Assembly: GCA_018266875.1 (NCBI GenBank)
Contig: JAFDZR010000007.1
Location: forward strand, 42,868-106,867
Reading direction: 5' to 3'
Length of the DNA: 64,000 nt
DNA from: Bacteroidota bacterium
Lineage (GTDB): Bacteria > Bacteroidota > Ignavibacteria > Tepidaquicellales > Tepidaquicellaceae
In this document: positions 1 to 9,242 of the stretch, piece by piece
Layout: each line of letters begins with the position of its first letter
Position numbering within the stretch: the first letter of the stretch is position 1
Position numbers and translations under genes: made by a program
The notes under the pieces: generated by a model
Databases searched by the model: none
Seen by the model: the letters and a program-made list of their open reading frames with translations, nothing else
What the model was told of the DNA's origin: nothing

Positions 1-92
1 ACGCAATTTATCACGAATTCTTAACGGAAATAACTCACAGGCGGATAGTCAGACAAAATATATTAAAAAGTTTAAAAGATTATAAATATTAA
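1..92 (+). CDS. 3' end of a plus-strand gene cut by the window edge (tentative)
   Basis: The third forward frame is open from the window edge to a TAA at 90-92. It reads as a basic, helical-looking protein tail (HEFLTEITHRRIVRQNIL, then KSLKDYKY). Only about 29 residues are visible, so no family can be named. It would be convergent with the membrane glycosyltransferase ending at 146. The second forward frame is also open to base 85, so the choice rests only on protein-like composition. The sequence to the left of the window would settle it. Confidence 0.35.
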   Translation, partial: AIYHEFLTEITHRRIVRQNILKSLKDYKY

Positions 93-145
93 AGTATTTC
101 TTATGATTAAAAATTATTTTGTGCGGTATTGTTTACTGATAATTT

Positions 146-1762
146 TTATCTTAGATAAATCTCGTAAGCGCTTTCGTTATTTCCGTTTGTGAAGATCTTT
201 CCGTAAGTAAGTTCAGGACTGCCGGTATATTCCCTCAGGCGGTCAAGAAATCCGTTTATCGAACCGTAAGCGCTGAGCTGAAGAATTATGCTTTTTTTGC
301 TTTTCAGTTTTCTGAGTGAAACTTCCGGATCTGATATAAAATAAAATTCATTTACCCACTGATTAAAGTAAATATCCGATCTCAGTTTTTTCTCCAGTAT
401 GTTTTTATAAAATTCCTTTCTGCTGCCGGCGTAAATGGTCGCAAAGGCAAGCGGGATGTCTTTATTTGCCGTGCCGAATGCAGGAATGACCTCCGAATCC
501 TTGTATTGCTTTTCCACAAAATCAACCATTTCATAAGCGCTTTCTTTCATCTCTGTACCCTCATAGTATGATGACACAAGCTGATAAGTAATCCATAAGG
601 ACATTACGGAGACGGTTGTTATATACAAATATTTTTTACGGATACTGTTTACGGATCCGGGTTTTAAAGCGGTAATGACAAGGTAGGATAAATAAAGTCC
701 GGTGACTGTAAGCATAAAGGATGGGATCATGTAATACTGAGCGTAATGTTTTGATACAATAATGATCTGAAGCGTCATTGCTGTTAGAACTGCTGTAAGA
801 AGCCTGAATTTTATTTCCGCCGGGAAAAATGTTTCCGTCTTTTTAAACCTGAATTTTGTGATGACCGTAAATATATAAACACTGAGAATTATAAGATAAG
901 TCAGACCGAACAGCGGATCGGTTGCAAATATTGAAATCAGATTTTTAGGGAAAGAATATGTGTTGAAAACAGTTGCAGCGCCTTTGCCGTGTTTGCCTTC
1001 TTTCAGAATCAGCCCTTCCACCCAGTTAATGAAATAATCCATATTGGAAATGCCGGGCAGAATGAATATTATAAAAAATATCAGTACGAACAGCAGATAT
1101 ACTAATTTGTTCTTCATTCCGTTCAGCATTATCATAGGAATAAAGATCATTGGAATGAAATTCAGTTTGGTCGCAAGTCCGAAAGCTATTACCACTGAGA
1201 AAATTATTATTTCCTTTAAGCTGTATTCATTTTCTTTTTTATAAAGACAGTAGAATATGATTCCCATTACAAGCAGCGAAGCCGAGACAAGCAGATTATC
1301 CGGCGTGTCAATGATCATTCCGTAGAAGAGTTCAGTTGAAACAAACGGCGAGATCATCAGAAAAAAAGTAACAGGAAGATTCTTTGAACGTGAATAAAAA
1401 AAATAACCGAACAGGAACAGAACAAAACAGTTGATAAAATTCAGGACAATATTGATCTTTAACAGATAATCTTCAGGTCTTGCAAAGACATCATTCACAA
1501 GGTCAGAGTTTGAAGAAGTAAATGAATAATAAATTTTTATTACTGCTGCGCAGATAACCTGTACTGTAGTTCCCGGATGGTCGAAATGTCCGACGCCGTA
1601 TCCGTTCAGCTGAGCAAGGTTAAGACCGTTTATCAGATACACGTAGCTTGGATCGTAAAAATTCAGATAAAAAGGTCCCTGTGCGAATTTAAGCAGACCT
1701 GCCGTAATAAAAAGGACTGCGGGAAGAATCAGCAGCAGCGGTATTAAAATTTTTCTGTTCAT
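146..1762 (-). CDS. GT-C fold membrane glycosyltransferase (GT39/ArnT/PMT-like)
   Basis: This 538-residue integral membrane protein has about ten or more hydrophobic segments. After the first segment comes a periplasm-like loop with acidic and aromatic residues (FYDPSYVYLINGLNLA, then HFDHPGTTVQ). That arrangement is typical of GT-C enzymes, which transfer a sugar from a polyprenyl-phosphate donor on the outer face of the inner membrane. The soluble C-terminal 120 residues would be periplasmic. The gene abuts the methyltransferase gene upstream (one follows directly after the other) and is the last gene of cluster A. Donor and acceptor cannot be told. It is one of four proteins of this type and size in the cluster, which suggests several lipid-linked-sugar decorations. 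The family call is from architecture, without a clear diagnostic motif. Confidence 0.7.
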   Translation of the reverse strand: MNRKILIPLLLILPAVLFITAGLLKFAQGPFYLNFYDPSYVYLINGLNLAQLNGYGVGHFDHPGTTVQVICAAVIKIYYSFTSSNSDLVNDVFARPEDYLLKINIVLNFINCFVLFLFGYFFYSRSKNLPVTFFLMISPFVSTELFYGMIIDTPDNLLVSASLLVMGIIFYCLYKKENEYSLKEIIIFSVVIAFGLATKLNFIPMIFIPMIMLNGMKNKLVYLLFVLIFFIIFILPGISNMDYFINWVEGLILKEGKHGKGAATVFNTYSFPKNLISIFATDPLFGLTYLIILSVYIFTVITKFRFKKTETFFPAEIKFRLLTAVLTAMTLQIIIVSKHYAQYYMIPSFMLTVTGLYLSYLVITALKPGSVNSIRKKYLYITTVSVMSLWITYQLVSSYYEGTEMKESAYEMVDFVEKQYKDSEVIPAFGTANKDIPLAFATIYAGSRKEFYKNILEKKLRSDIYFNQWVNEFYFISDPEVSLRKLKSKKSIILQLSAYGSINGFLDRLREYTGSPELTYGKIFTNGNNESAYEIYLR

Positions 1763-2491
1763 TTATAATTTTTCAAGGACAATGTAACATCTGAAAGCAA
1801 TAAAATCTTTTAAAGGCGCGAGTGACTTTTCCAGGACTTTGAAAGCTCCGGTGAGGAAATCAGGTATCATCTGTCTGTTTTCAAATCCGCCTGAAGCCGG
1901 ATAGAGAATAAAGCTGAACTTTTCTTTTTTAAGTATTCTAAATCCGGCTCCGAATTTTTCTTTAAACTTTTCAAGATCCTTAAAAAAGATGAGGTAGGGG
2001 ATAGCCTGATTAGAATCCCATGGATCTTTTCCGTCCCTGATCAAATCCCCGGAAAAATAATCAATGCTTTTATCAAACGGTTCCGGATGAAATCTTTTAT
2101 AAATTATCAGGGAAAAAGGGGAAGGGAATGGTTCTATCATTATGACTCTTCCGCCGGGTTTTAAAACTCTCCGGGCTTCGAAAAGAAATTTTACAGGATC
2201 AATAAGATGATGAAATACATCTATCATTACAAGATTTGAAATTTCATCTTCGCCGAAAGGCATTTCATGCGCGTCAAAACACATGTCCAGCCATTCCAGA
2301 TCCGCTATGTCCGCAGAGATAATGTCCTTTTTAAATTCCTTGAAATTACCGCTCCCTCCGCCGAGTTCAACCGCCGTACCGCTCACCTGACTCATATCAC
2401 CTATGATCTTCCCGTACCACTGCGAATAAATTTCCCTGAGAATTTTTTTTTCTTTCCAGATTTTTTTATGCCTGGAGTAGATGTCATCCAT
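1763..2491 (-). CDS. Class I SAM-dependent methyltransferase
   Basis: A Rossmann-fold methyltransferase of about 242 residues. Numbered from the chosen start, it has motif I VELGGGSGNF (41-50), a post-II DVFHHL motif (91-96) and motif III LKPGGRVIMIEP (110-121), as in the UbiE/Methyltransf_11 group. The frame is open to an upstream ATG at 2530, but that start would overlap the preceding gene by 29 bases. The internal ATG at 2491 lies 10 bases after that gene's stop and keeps the whole fold, so it is preferred. It is tightly coupled to a methyltransferase-glycosyltransferase fusion and a GT-C protein, so a sugar or polyprenyl-linked glycan is the likely substrate. The substrate itself is not visible in the sequence. 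Confidence 0.78.
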   Translation of the reverse strand: MDDIYSRHKKIWKEKKILREIYSQWYGKIIGDMSQVSGTAVELGGGSGNFKEFKKDIISADIADLEWLDMCFDAHEMPFGEDEISNLVMIDVFHHLIDPVKFLFEARRVLKPGGRVIMIEPFPSPFSLIIYKRFHPEPFDKSIDYFSGDLIRDGKDPWDSNQAIPYLIFFKDLEKFKEKFGAGFRILKKEKFSFILYPASGGFENRQMIPDFLTGAFKVLEKSLAPLKDFIAFRCYIVLEKL

Positions 2492-2501
2492 ATTTATAAT
2501 G

Positions 2502-3914
2502 TCAGATGAATTTAAATTTAAACATGGCAAACAATGTAAGTTTCAAAAGCATCCATCCGTGACTGAATCGAGAAATATTTGTTTCCCCGTAAACCCGCGC
2601 ATCATATCTGATAGGGATCTCCGCATATTTGAGGTTTAGTTTTGACGATCCGAGTATAAGGTCAAAATCACCGAATGGATCAATGTCACCAAGGAATTTT
2701 TTTACTTCTTTGAGCTTAATGTAATTTTCCTTCGAGATTACTTTTGTTCCGCAGAGAGTATCTTTGATCTTTTGATTAAGTATCCAGGTCAGCAGAATTG
2801 AAAAGAATTTATTGCCGAGAATATTCAGCGTTCTCATTGATTCCTTTTCAAGCGGATAGACAAGTCTTGATCCGCTAAGGTATTCCGCTTTTTTTTCATA
2901 ACAGGCAGTGTAAAATTTTGTAAGATCTTCTGGAGGAACAGTCATATCAGCATCGAGTATCATAAAAATATCGCCGCCTGCATTCTCAAATCCTTTCCTG
3001 ACAGCATCAGCTTTGCCTTTGCCGTCCTGCAGAAAGTATTTGATATTCAATTTGCCGGAATATTTCCCGCACACTCTCTTAATTTCATTTAAAGTGTCGT
3101 CAGTAGAATTTCCCTCCACGAATATGATTTCCGTGTCGCTTCCCATTGCAGGTATCCTCTGAACAATTGTTTCAATATTTCCTTTTTCATTCCTTGCAGG
3201 AATTACAATGCTTACTTTTTTTTCCTCTCTGCCTGCACTGATGTATCTTGAAATGATAAACTCGTTAAGGCACAGTCTGTTGATCAAAGGAAGATTTGCA
3301 ATGAATTTATTCATAAACTCTGAAATCAATGGTATATACAGAGGCATTAAAAATTTCCTTCCGCTTTTGATCACATCATATCCTGACAGAACGAGTAAAT
3401 TTTTAACGTCGTCAAGGTTCAGCCAGTTATTCCTTATCTGAGGCATTTTAAGCCGGAAGAATTCCGCAAGATTGAGAACGGGCAGCCAGAGAAAATTTAT
3501 GTACGTAACAATTATTCTTGTTTCGTCAGTGCACAATTTTCTGATCTGCTCAAATGACTTCTGGACATCATCAAAATATCCTATCGTATCCGAAATAATC
3601 ACAAAATCAAATTTATCACTGATTGAAATTTCTTCAGCATCCATCACATAAAAACTGTATCCCGGAAACTTCTGTTTTGCGATTTTAATCATCTCTTCTG
3701 AAATATCTATCCCTACTGCTTTTGAGGGTTTAAGCTCCTTAAGCAGATCACCGTTTCCGCATCCAATTTCGATTATACTGCTGTTTTCAGGAATATTGAA
3801 TTTGAGGAAGTCTCTCAGATTATTATGATAATATTTGTTCCTCGAGATCCATTTCGATCTTTCTCCGGCAATTGAATCCATCTGCTCGATGACATTGGCT
3901 TTTCGGCTTTTCAT
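2502..3914 (-). CDS. Fusion: SAM methyltransferase + family 2 glycosyltransferase (dolichyl-P-mannose-synthase-like)
   Basis: This 470-residue protein carries two enzymes. Residues about 40-140 are a SAM methyltransferase with motif I IIEIGCGNGDLL (47-58). Residues about 232-440 are a GT-A glycosyltransferase starting KVSIVIPARNE, with the metal-binding DAD at 321-323 and a downstream CGTKV/GDFDL region like DPM1-type polyprenyl-phosphate glycosyltransferases. There is no C-terminal membrane pair, only a short hydrophobic tail. A DPM1-like enzyme makes polyprenyl-phosphate-hexose, the donor used by GT-C proteins such as the one two genes downstream, so the context fits. The fused methyltransferase is unusual for this family. 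A 142-base gap separates it from the next gene upstream. Confidence 0.8.
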   Translation of the reverse strand: MKSRKANVIEQMDSIAGERSKWISRNKYYHNNLRDFLKFNIPENSSIIEIGCGNGDLLKELKPSKAVGIDISEEMIKIAKQKFPGYSFYVMDAEEISISDKFDFVIISDTIGYFDDVQKSFEQIRKLCTDETRIIVTYINFLWLPVLNLAEFFRLKMPQIRNNWLNLDDVKNLLVLSGYDVIKSGRKFLMPLYIPLISEFMNKFIANLPLINRLCLNEFIISRYISAGREEKKVSIVIPARNEKGNIETIVQRIPAMGSDTEIIFVEGNSTDDTLNEIKRVCGKYSGKLNIKYFLQDGKGKADAVRKGFENAGGDIFMILDADMTVPPEDLTKFYTACYEKKAEYLSGSRLVYPLEKESMRTLNILGNKFFSILLTWILNQKIKDTLCGTKVISKENYIKLKEVKKFLGDIDPFGDFDLILGSSKLNLKYAEIPIRYDARVYGETNISRFSHGWMLLKLTLFAMFKFKFI

Positions 3915-4056
3915 TTCCCGGAGTTTAGGATTTTAAAAGTATGAGTAAGCGGATTTAATGACGGATTATTTTTATGATAGTAAAAAATTGTCAAGTAGTA
4001 AAATAAATTATGTTAAGGCAAAGAGTGCAAATTCAGTATCTTATATTCAAAATAAT

Positions 4057-4788
4057 TCAAACAAAATCTATAAAATGATCCCAGCTTCTTTCGTCATGTG
4101 AGATCTTTTTAAAAGCCATTGCGCCGTATCTTGTTCTTTTTCCGGGAGTTTTTCCGATTACATTCTTAAATTTATTCGTGATCTTATTTTCATGGACAAC
4201 ATTATTTTTATTGCCCTCAGCTGATCTGGGAGATGTTCCTCCGAAGAATTCATAGGACCTGTTTGATTTAATAAATGAACAGACCTTCTCAATTGCAGGC
4301 CAGTCTGAATCATCAAGAATGACCATTCCGCCGACGTGAAGAATTCTGTCCACAAAGAAGAAATCAACAAGAACGTGATCAAAAGTATGCCATCCGTCTA
4401 TGAAAGCAAAATCCACCATTACTTTTTCAGATTCGAGCTGAGCAAGTCCGAGATGCGAAGGTTTTTCTATGAACTCAATAATATTCTCATATCCGGCTCT
4501 TTTAAGATTGTTGAGGCCGATACCATTATAGCTGTGCTCGAAATTCTGGTAAGGATCTATGATATAATGTTTTGTATTCTTATTCTTTCTCAGGGAATCG
4601 CAAATAAACAAAGCCGATGTCCCGAATGCAAGCCCGATCTCAACGCTTGTATTCGCTCTGCATTCTCTGGCGCAGTCCTGAATAAGTCTGCCTTCCTCTT
4701 CGCTTATCTGTCCTATTACTTTCTGAGGACTTCCGTCGTGCTTTTTGGTGTATCCTGTTTTTAAAATTTCTTCCAGAACTTCATTCAT
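4057..4788 (-). CDS. SAM-dependent methyltransferase (Methyltransf_24 / cephalosporin-hydroxylase-like)
   Basis: A 243-residue predicted methyltransferase. Motif I is the non-glycine-rich variant VEIGLAFGTSAL (49-60). Further motifs are IIDPYQ (76-81), FIDGWHTFDHV (129-139) and GGMVILDD (153-160). The FIDG-H and LDD elements are the usual metal/acceptor region of Methyltransf_24 proteins found in O-antigen and exopolysaccharide clusters, where they methylate sugars or lipids. The gene lies between a GH16 hydrolase and the methyltransferase-GT2 fusion. The short upstream gap holds a small tandem repeat (two copies of GATGCAA at 4844-4857). The sugar position methylated cannot be inferred. Confidence 0.72.
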   Translation of the reverse strand: MNEVLEEILKTGYTKKHDGSPQKVIGQISEEEGRLIQDCARECRANTSVEIGLAFGTSALFICDSLRKNKNTKHYIIDPYQNFEHSYNGIGLNNLKRAGYENIIEFIEKPSHLGLAQLESEKVMVDFAFIDGWHTFDHVLVDFFFVDRILHVGGMVILDDSDWPAIEKVCSFIKSNRSYEFFGGTSPRSAEGNKNNVVHENKITNKFKNVIGKTPGKRTRYGAMAFKKISHDERSWDHFIDFV

Positions 4789-4863
4789 CTGACAGGCTTC
4801 GAAATTTTTAAATTAAAAAATTATTGTATTTAATTCATTGCATGATGCAAGATGCAAGATGAA

Positions 4864-5682
4864 TCAGTTGTTCGGAACCATTTTATAAACCCTTATATAA
4901 TCAATTTCCATTACATAAGGTGTATCGCTTCTGTCTACTTCTCTGTTATTTTCTTCCCAGTCCTTTACTGCAACATTTGCAATCATATACATCGGGGCGG
5001 TCGGAATTCCTACAGTTGATTCATTAACAGTTGTCCCGTTGAGTTTCCATACCATTTTTTCCGGGAAACATTCAAAAGACCATACCATCCATTTATCATC
5101 GAAATCGCCGGTTACCTGTTTGGTTTTCATATAATAAAATGGTTCTTTCTGCGCATAATCAATTCCCCAGTGCTGAGTGCATGAGATCTCATTTTTGTTT
5201 CTTCCGAAATATTCGAATATATCAATTTCAGGCAGCGTGGGTCTTTGTTTGGGTACAAGAAAGAAAGCCGGCCAGAAACCCTTTCTGAAAGGGAATTTAA
5301 CTCGCATTTCCCATTTACCGTAGGGTTGTGAAAAACTTCTGGAATTACATATCAGACCTGAAGTAAAGTCAAACTGTTTTTCGCTTTCAACATCTTTACC
5401 GTAAAGCGATTCTTTTTTTGCGGTTAATTTTAAAATACCGTTTTCAACCTTTACATTCTGATCCTGATAAAACTGCAGTTCCTGATTCGACCAGATGGTT
5501 CTTCCTCCGTTGTCCAGAGTGTTGATCCATTTTGAGTTATCGTATGTATCAAAGTTATCCTGAAAAGTCAGTTCCCATCTGTAATCAGGTGGTAAGCTTT
5601 CCGGATTTTCAAATGAAAGAAAATGAGTGCCAAGCAGAAAAAGCACTGCAATTCTTAAAAAAACTAAGCTGGTTTTTTTCAT
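4864..5682 (-). CDS. Secreted glycoside hydrolase family 16 (beta-1,3/1,4-glucanase-like)
   Basis: A 272-residue protein with a short basic N-terminus and hydrophobic segment (about 1-20), consistent with a signal peptide or membrane anchor. A single GH16 jelly-roll follows. The GH16 active-site signature E-I-D-I-F-E is at 152-157, giving E152 as nucleophile and E157 as acid/base. The surrounding elements W-x-N-x-E-L (64-69), GLICNSRSFSQPYGKWEMRVKF and GFWPAFFL are typical of laminarinases and lichenases. There is no T9SS C-terminal domain, so it is probably periplasmic or outer-membrane associated. Inside a biosynthetic cluster it may trim or release the nascent glycan rather than feed on external glucan, a role known for hydrolases in alginate and cellulose operons. 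Confidence 0.9.
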   Translation of the reverse strand: MKKTSLVFLRIAVLFLLGTHFLSFENPESLPPDYRWELTFQDNFDTYDNSKWINTLDNGGRTIWSNQELQFYQDQNVKVENGILKLTAKKESLYGKDVESEKQFDFTSGLICNSRSFSQPYGKWEMRVKFPFRKGFWPAFFLVPKQRPTLPEIDIFEYFGRNKNEISCTQHWGIDYAQKEPFYYMKTKQVTGDFDDKWMVWSFECFPEKMVWKLNGTTVNESTVGIPTAPMYMIANVAVKDWEENNREVDRSDTPYVMEIDYIRVYKMVPNN

Positions 5683-5750
5683 AAGGATTTTCTTTTAAGT
5701 TAAGGCGGCAGTAATTGTTTTTCAATTCTTTAATTAATTCCTTAAGGTTA

Positions 5751-6821
5751 TTACGTATAGGAAAATTTTTTCTTTAAACCGTTTATCGGTTTTTCTATCA
5801 GGAACCATGAAACAGAAGCAATCATAACAAGTACGAGAGACTGAAACATAAATCTGATAATGTCATTCTTAATGTAAGGCATGCCTACCCCGATCAGAAT
5901 GATCGGAATGAAATTGTGAAAAAGATAAAGCCCGTAACTGATCTTGCCGAGATAAGTCAGTATACGGTTCTCAAAGATCTTTCCTGTTATACCTTTGAAT
6001 CCGATGCTTGCCCTTGAGATCAGATAAACAGAAAGCACTGAAATATTTGTGTTGAAAAGGAGTTCAATAAAAATATTATCTGAAAAAAAGAAAAGCACAG
6101 ACATTAAAAGGCATAAGAAAAAAACAATTTTTAAAATTATGTCATTGAAATCAAACTGTTCGCTTCTGTAAACCCTGAAATATGCAAGGATAGCACCGAG
6201 ACCGAAAGAGTCCATACATGACGGCGTCAGAATATCAAGAAGATTGGTTGAAAATCCGACACTGTCGCTGAAATAATAAATCACTGATGTAAACAGCATC
6301 CCGAAGACCGTTATTCCGGCTATTGCACCGAATAAATATTTTCTCGGCGTGAATAAAGTGATAAGCGGCCAGATTATATAAAACTGCTCCTCGACTGCAA
6401 GTGTCCATAAATGTGAAAGCGGACCGTCAAAATTCTGGATTTTATAGAAATAAATATTCGATGCGTAAAAAATAAACCATAATATTTTTTCACGGATATT
6501 CTGTATGTTTAATATCCAGAGGATGAAAATTGTAATATAGTATATAGGGAAAATCCTTAAAGTCCTTCTGATATAAAACTGCTTTAGAGGATGCAGAAAA
6601 TTCATTCCTTCCTCACGGGCATCGTTACGGCTTTTAAAAAGGATCTGTGTGATAAGATATCCGCTCAGTACAAAAAAAACGGTTACTCCGATCAGACCGA
6701 ACGGAACGGAAAACGGAATTTTGTCTTTCGGTAACCAGTGTTCAAACAATACAAACAGAACTGCAAAAGCTCTGATGGAGTCAAGCTGAGGCATGTAAGA
6801 GGATTTTCTTTCTGCCGTCAT
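5751..6821 (-). CDS. Acyltransferase 3 family membrane protein (OafA/YrhL-like sugar O-acyltransferase)
   Basis: A 356-residue multi-spanning protein that opens LDSIRAFAVLFVLFEHW (13-29), with the invariant family histidine at H28. It continues with GVTVFFVLSGYLIT in the second helix and an SHLWTLAVEEQFYIIWP motif, all hallmarks of the AT3 family. It lacks the SGNH hydrolase tail of longer OafA proteins. Members acylate sugars of O-antigens and capsules in the inner membrane. It sits downstream of a sugar aminotransferase gene, and its own start is 31 bases after that gene's stop. It is the likely source of O-acetyl groups on the cluster A glycan, but could use another acyl donor. Confidence 0.88.
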   Translation of the reverse strand: MTAERKSSYMPQLDSIRAFAVLFVLFEHWLPKDKIPFSVPFGLIGVTVFFVLSGYLITQILFKSRNDAREEGMNFLHPLKQFYIRRTLRIFPIYYITIFILWILNIQNIREKILWFIFYASNIYFYKIQNFDGPLSHLWTLAVEEQFYIIWPLITLFTPRKYLFGAIAGITVFGMLFTSVIYYFSDSVGFSTNLLDILTPSCMDSFGLGAILAYFRVYRSEQFDFNDIILKIVFFLCLLMSVLFFFSDNIFIELLFNTNISVLSVYLISRASIGFKGITGKIFENRILTYLGKISYGLYLFHNFIPIILIGVGMPYIKNDIIRFMFQSLVLVMIASVSWFLIEKPINGLKKKFSYT

Positions 6822-6852
6822 AAAGTGCTCTTATTATTCTGTAAAAAGAAAT

Positions 6853-7929
6853 TCAACTTTTAATTGTCCGGGAAATAATTTCGGAAACCGTTTCAATAAT
6901 TTTCTCATCCATTCCGTTGAAAACAGGAAGACATAAAACACAGGAAGCCGATTTCTCCGATGCCGGACATTCAGGTCCGTTAATAAACGGAAGTCTGTTC
7001 AGGGATGGATAGAAATATCTTCTTGCATTGATCCCGTTTTCAAACAAAATTTCCTTTACACTGATCATTTCTTTTTCACTTCTGAAAAAAACAGGGAAGT
7101 ATGAATAATTGTAAAATATATCATCAGGTATGACGGGAAAAACCAGCGGTAGATCTTTCAGGAAATTTTTATACAGAATATTTATTTTCTTTCTCTCGGA
7201 GATAAATCCCGGAACTCTCGGCAGATTGCACAAACCCATTGCTGCATTGAATTCGGAAGTCCTTGCGTTTATGCCGATTGAATAGTAATCATCATCAAGG
7301 TGTCCAAAAGCTCTGTAAAGGAAAAGTTTCTCCGCGAGTTTATCATCTTCGGTTATAACAGCTCCGCCTTCTATGGTGTGAAATAATTTTGTCGCATGAA
7401 AACTAATTGTTGAAATGTCTCCGTGATTAAATACCGAACTGTCATTAAGTTTCACTCCGAATGCATGAGCTCCGTCGTATATCACTTTCAGACCGTTTTT
7501 ATCCGCAGTTTTTTTTATTCTGTCCGTATCACACGGGAAACCATAAACATGAGTGGGAAGTATTGCCGAAGTTTTTTCCGTGATCAGTTCTTCGATTTTT
7601 TCAGGATTGATACAGAATGTTTTATCCTCAATGTCGCAGAAGACAGGTCTGCAGTTTTCCCAGATAATAGAATTTACAGTTGCTGCATATGAATAGGGAG
7701 TTGTGATTATTTCGCCTTTGAGATCAAGAGCTTTTATTGCAAGCTGAAGGGCAATGGTGCCGTTTGAAACAAGAAGAAGGTTTTTTACTCCGAGAAATTC
7801 TTTTAGGTCGTTTTCAAGTTTTTCACAGAGCTGACCCTGGTTTGTGACCCAGTGAGTTTCCCAGATCTTTTTAAGATATTCATTGTATTCTTCGGACGGG
7901 GGGAGAAATGTTTTAGTAACATTTATCAT
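6853..7929 (-). CDS. DegT/DnrJ/EryC1/StrS PLP-dependent sugar aminotransferase (VioA-like)
   Basis: A 358-residue sugar aminotransferase. SNGTIALQLAI (55-65) forms the phosphate-binding loop, YDGAHAFG (151-158) holds the aspartate that contacts the PLP pyridine nitrogen, and SFHATKLFHTIEGG places the Schiff-base lysine at K181. The SFHATKLFHT version resembles VioA-type enzymes, which aminate 4-keto-6-deoxyhexoses. No 4,6-dehydratase is next to it, so the substrate would come from elsewhere, for example gmd in cluster B or a gene outside the window. The start overlaps the stop of the ABC ATPase gene by four bases (ATGA), a sign of translational coupling. Confidence 0.88.
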   Translation of the reverse strand: MINVTKTFLPPSEEYNEYLKKIWETHWVTNQGQLCEKLENDLKEFLGVKNLLLVSNGTIALQLAIKALDLKGEIITTPYSYAATVNSIIWENCRPVFCDIEDKTFCINPEKIEELITEKTSAILPTHVYGFPCDTDRIKKTADKNGLKVIYDGAHAFGVKLNDSSVFNHGDISTISFHATKLFHTIEGGAVITEDDKLAEKLFLYRAFGHLDDDYYSIGINARTSEFNAAMGLCNLPRVPGFISERKKINILYKNFLKDLPLVFPVIPDDIFYNYSYFPVFFRSEKEMISVKEILFENGINARRYFYPSLNRLPFINGPECPASEKSASCVLCLPVFNGMDEKIIETVSEIISRTIKS

Positions 7930-9218
7930 TTATTTGCATTTTCGCCGGTTAAAAGATCCCAGTTTAGTTTTGGTTTTACTATCCCTTCTTTTCTTCCTAT
8001 GTTTCCAATGCGCAGATCGAAAGCGTACATTATCTCAAATGAAAGAACTTCCCGTTGTTCAAAAATTACGTCGGTTTTGTTTTTAATAAGATAGAATTTA
8101 TGTACGGTATAAGATCCCTGATTCATTATGTCAGGAGGTATTTTACATGTCCATTTGAAATAGCCTTCCTTTACTTTTACGTAATTATTATCCATGCTCG
8201 AACCAATGAATACAATATTGTCCAGCTCATCCTTTATCTGAAATACAACGTCAAGAATATTTTCTTCCTTCATCATATTGTAAAAGATAAATTCAAACTC
8301 AAACGGATCTCCCGCTTTCAGATGGTCGCCTTTTGACTGGTCAAACTTAAGTTCCGCCTTTATCATTTTGGCATACTCACTGCTCGGCGCCGAATCAAGG
8401 TCATATTCCTGAACAGTATATTCCTTGACATAATTACTGAGATAAACTGAAATAACTTTCGATACTTCTCCGTCGCGTACCATCTTTCCGTGATTCAGCT
8501 GAATCGCTCTGGTGCAGATTGCTTTAATAGCAGAGAGATTGTGACTGACAAACAAGACCGTTCTGCCTTCCTTTGCAAGACTTTCCATTTTGGCAATACT
8601 TTTTCTCTGGAAATCAGCGTCTCCGATATTCAATACTTCATCAATAACTATAATCTCAGTGTCAATGCTTGCAGCAATTGCAAAAGCCAGTCGGATTCTC
8701 ATCCCGTTTGAATATTTTTTTGCCTGAGTATCAAGAAATTTCTCAACGCCGGAGAATTCCACGATCTCGTCAAACTTCCTGTCAATTTCTTTTTTAGTCA
8801 TTCCGAGTATAGTACCGCTGAGATAAACATTTTCCCTTCCCGTCAGTTCGATATTGAAGCCTGTGCCTACTTCGAGCAGACTTGCAATTCTGCCGTAGAC
8901 TTTTGCTGAGCCGGAAGTTGGTTCGGTGATACGGCAGAGGATTTTAAGGAATGTGCTTTTGCCTGCGCCGTTTGGACCGACAATACCGAGCACTTCGCCG
9001 TGATTAATCTCGACTGAAATATCTTTCAGAGCCCAGAAATAATCTTCGCGTTCTTCATTATTTTTAAAGGTGTTTAACCTTTTCAGTGTCCTGTAATTTT
9101 TGAAAGGAAATTTAAGCCATGAAATAACAGCTCCTCCGAGAGTATCATGAACTTCATTTTTAAGACCTATGAGGTATGCTTTGCTTAATTTATCAGTGGA
9201 TACAGCAATATTGGCCAT
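7926..9218 (-). CDS. wzt: ABC transporter ATP-binding protein with C-terminal carbohydrate-binding domain (Wzt)
   Basis: A 430-residue ATPase of the polysaccharide-export type. Walker A is GPNGAGKST (81-89), the signature is the shortened YSNGM (169-173) seen in Wzt/TagH proteins, and Walker B is EIIVIDEV (188-195). An N-terminal extension of about 60 residues and the GFNIELTGRENVYLSG Q-loop region are typical of the Wzt/KpsT group. Residues about 275-420 form an extra beta-rich domain matching the Wzt C-terminal domain, which in other bacteria recognises the non-reducing end of the finished O-polysaccharide. It therefore likely selects mature chains for export with the permease next to it. 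Confidence 0.92.
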   Translation of the reverse strand: MANIAVSTDKLSKAYLIGLKNEVHDTLGGAVISWLKFPFKNYRTLKRLNTFKNNEEREDYFWALKDISVEINHGEVLGIVGPNGAGKSTFLKILCRITEPTSGSAKVYGRIASLLEVGTGFNIELTGRENVYLSGTILGMTKKEIDRKFDEIVEFSGVEKFLDTQAKKYSNGMRIRLAFAIAASIDTEIIVIDEVLNIGDADFQRKSIAKMESLAKEGRTVLFVSHNLSAIKAICTRAIQLNHGKMVRDGEVSKVISVYLSNYVKEYTVQEYDLDSAPSSEYAKMIKAELKFDQSKGDHLKAGDPFEFEFIFYNMMKEENILDVVFQIKDELDNIVFIGSSMDNNYVKVKEGYFKWTCKIPPDIMNQGSYTVHKFYLIKNKTDVIFEQREVLSFEIMYAFDLRIGNIGRKEGIVKPKLNWDLLTGENANK

Positions 9219-9242
9219 TCTGGAATATACTTAGTTTTAATT

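Noticed and set aside
4844-4860. Short tandem repeat (GATGCAA twice plus a partial copy) considered as an operator or CRISPR remnant
   Set aside because: Two short copies only, no spacers, and no regulator nearby.
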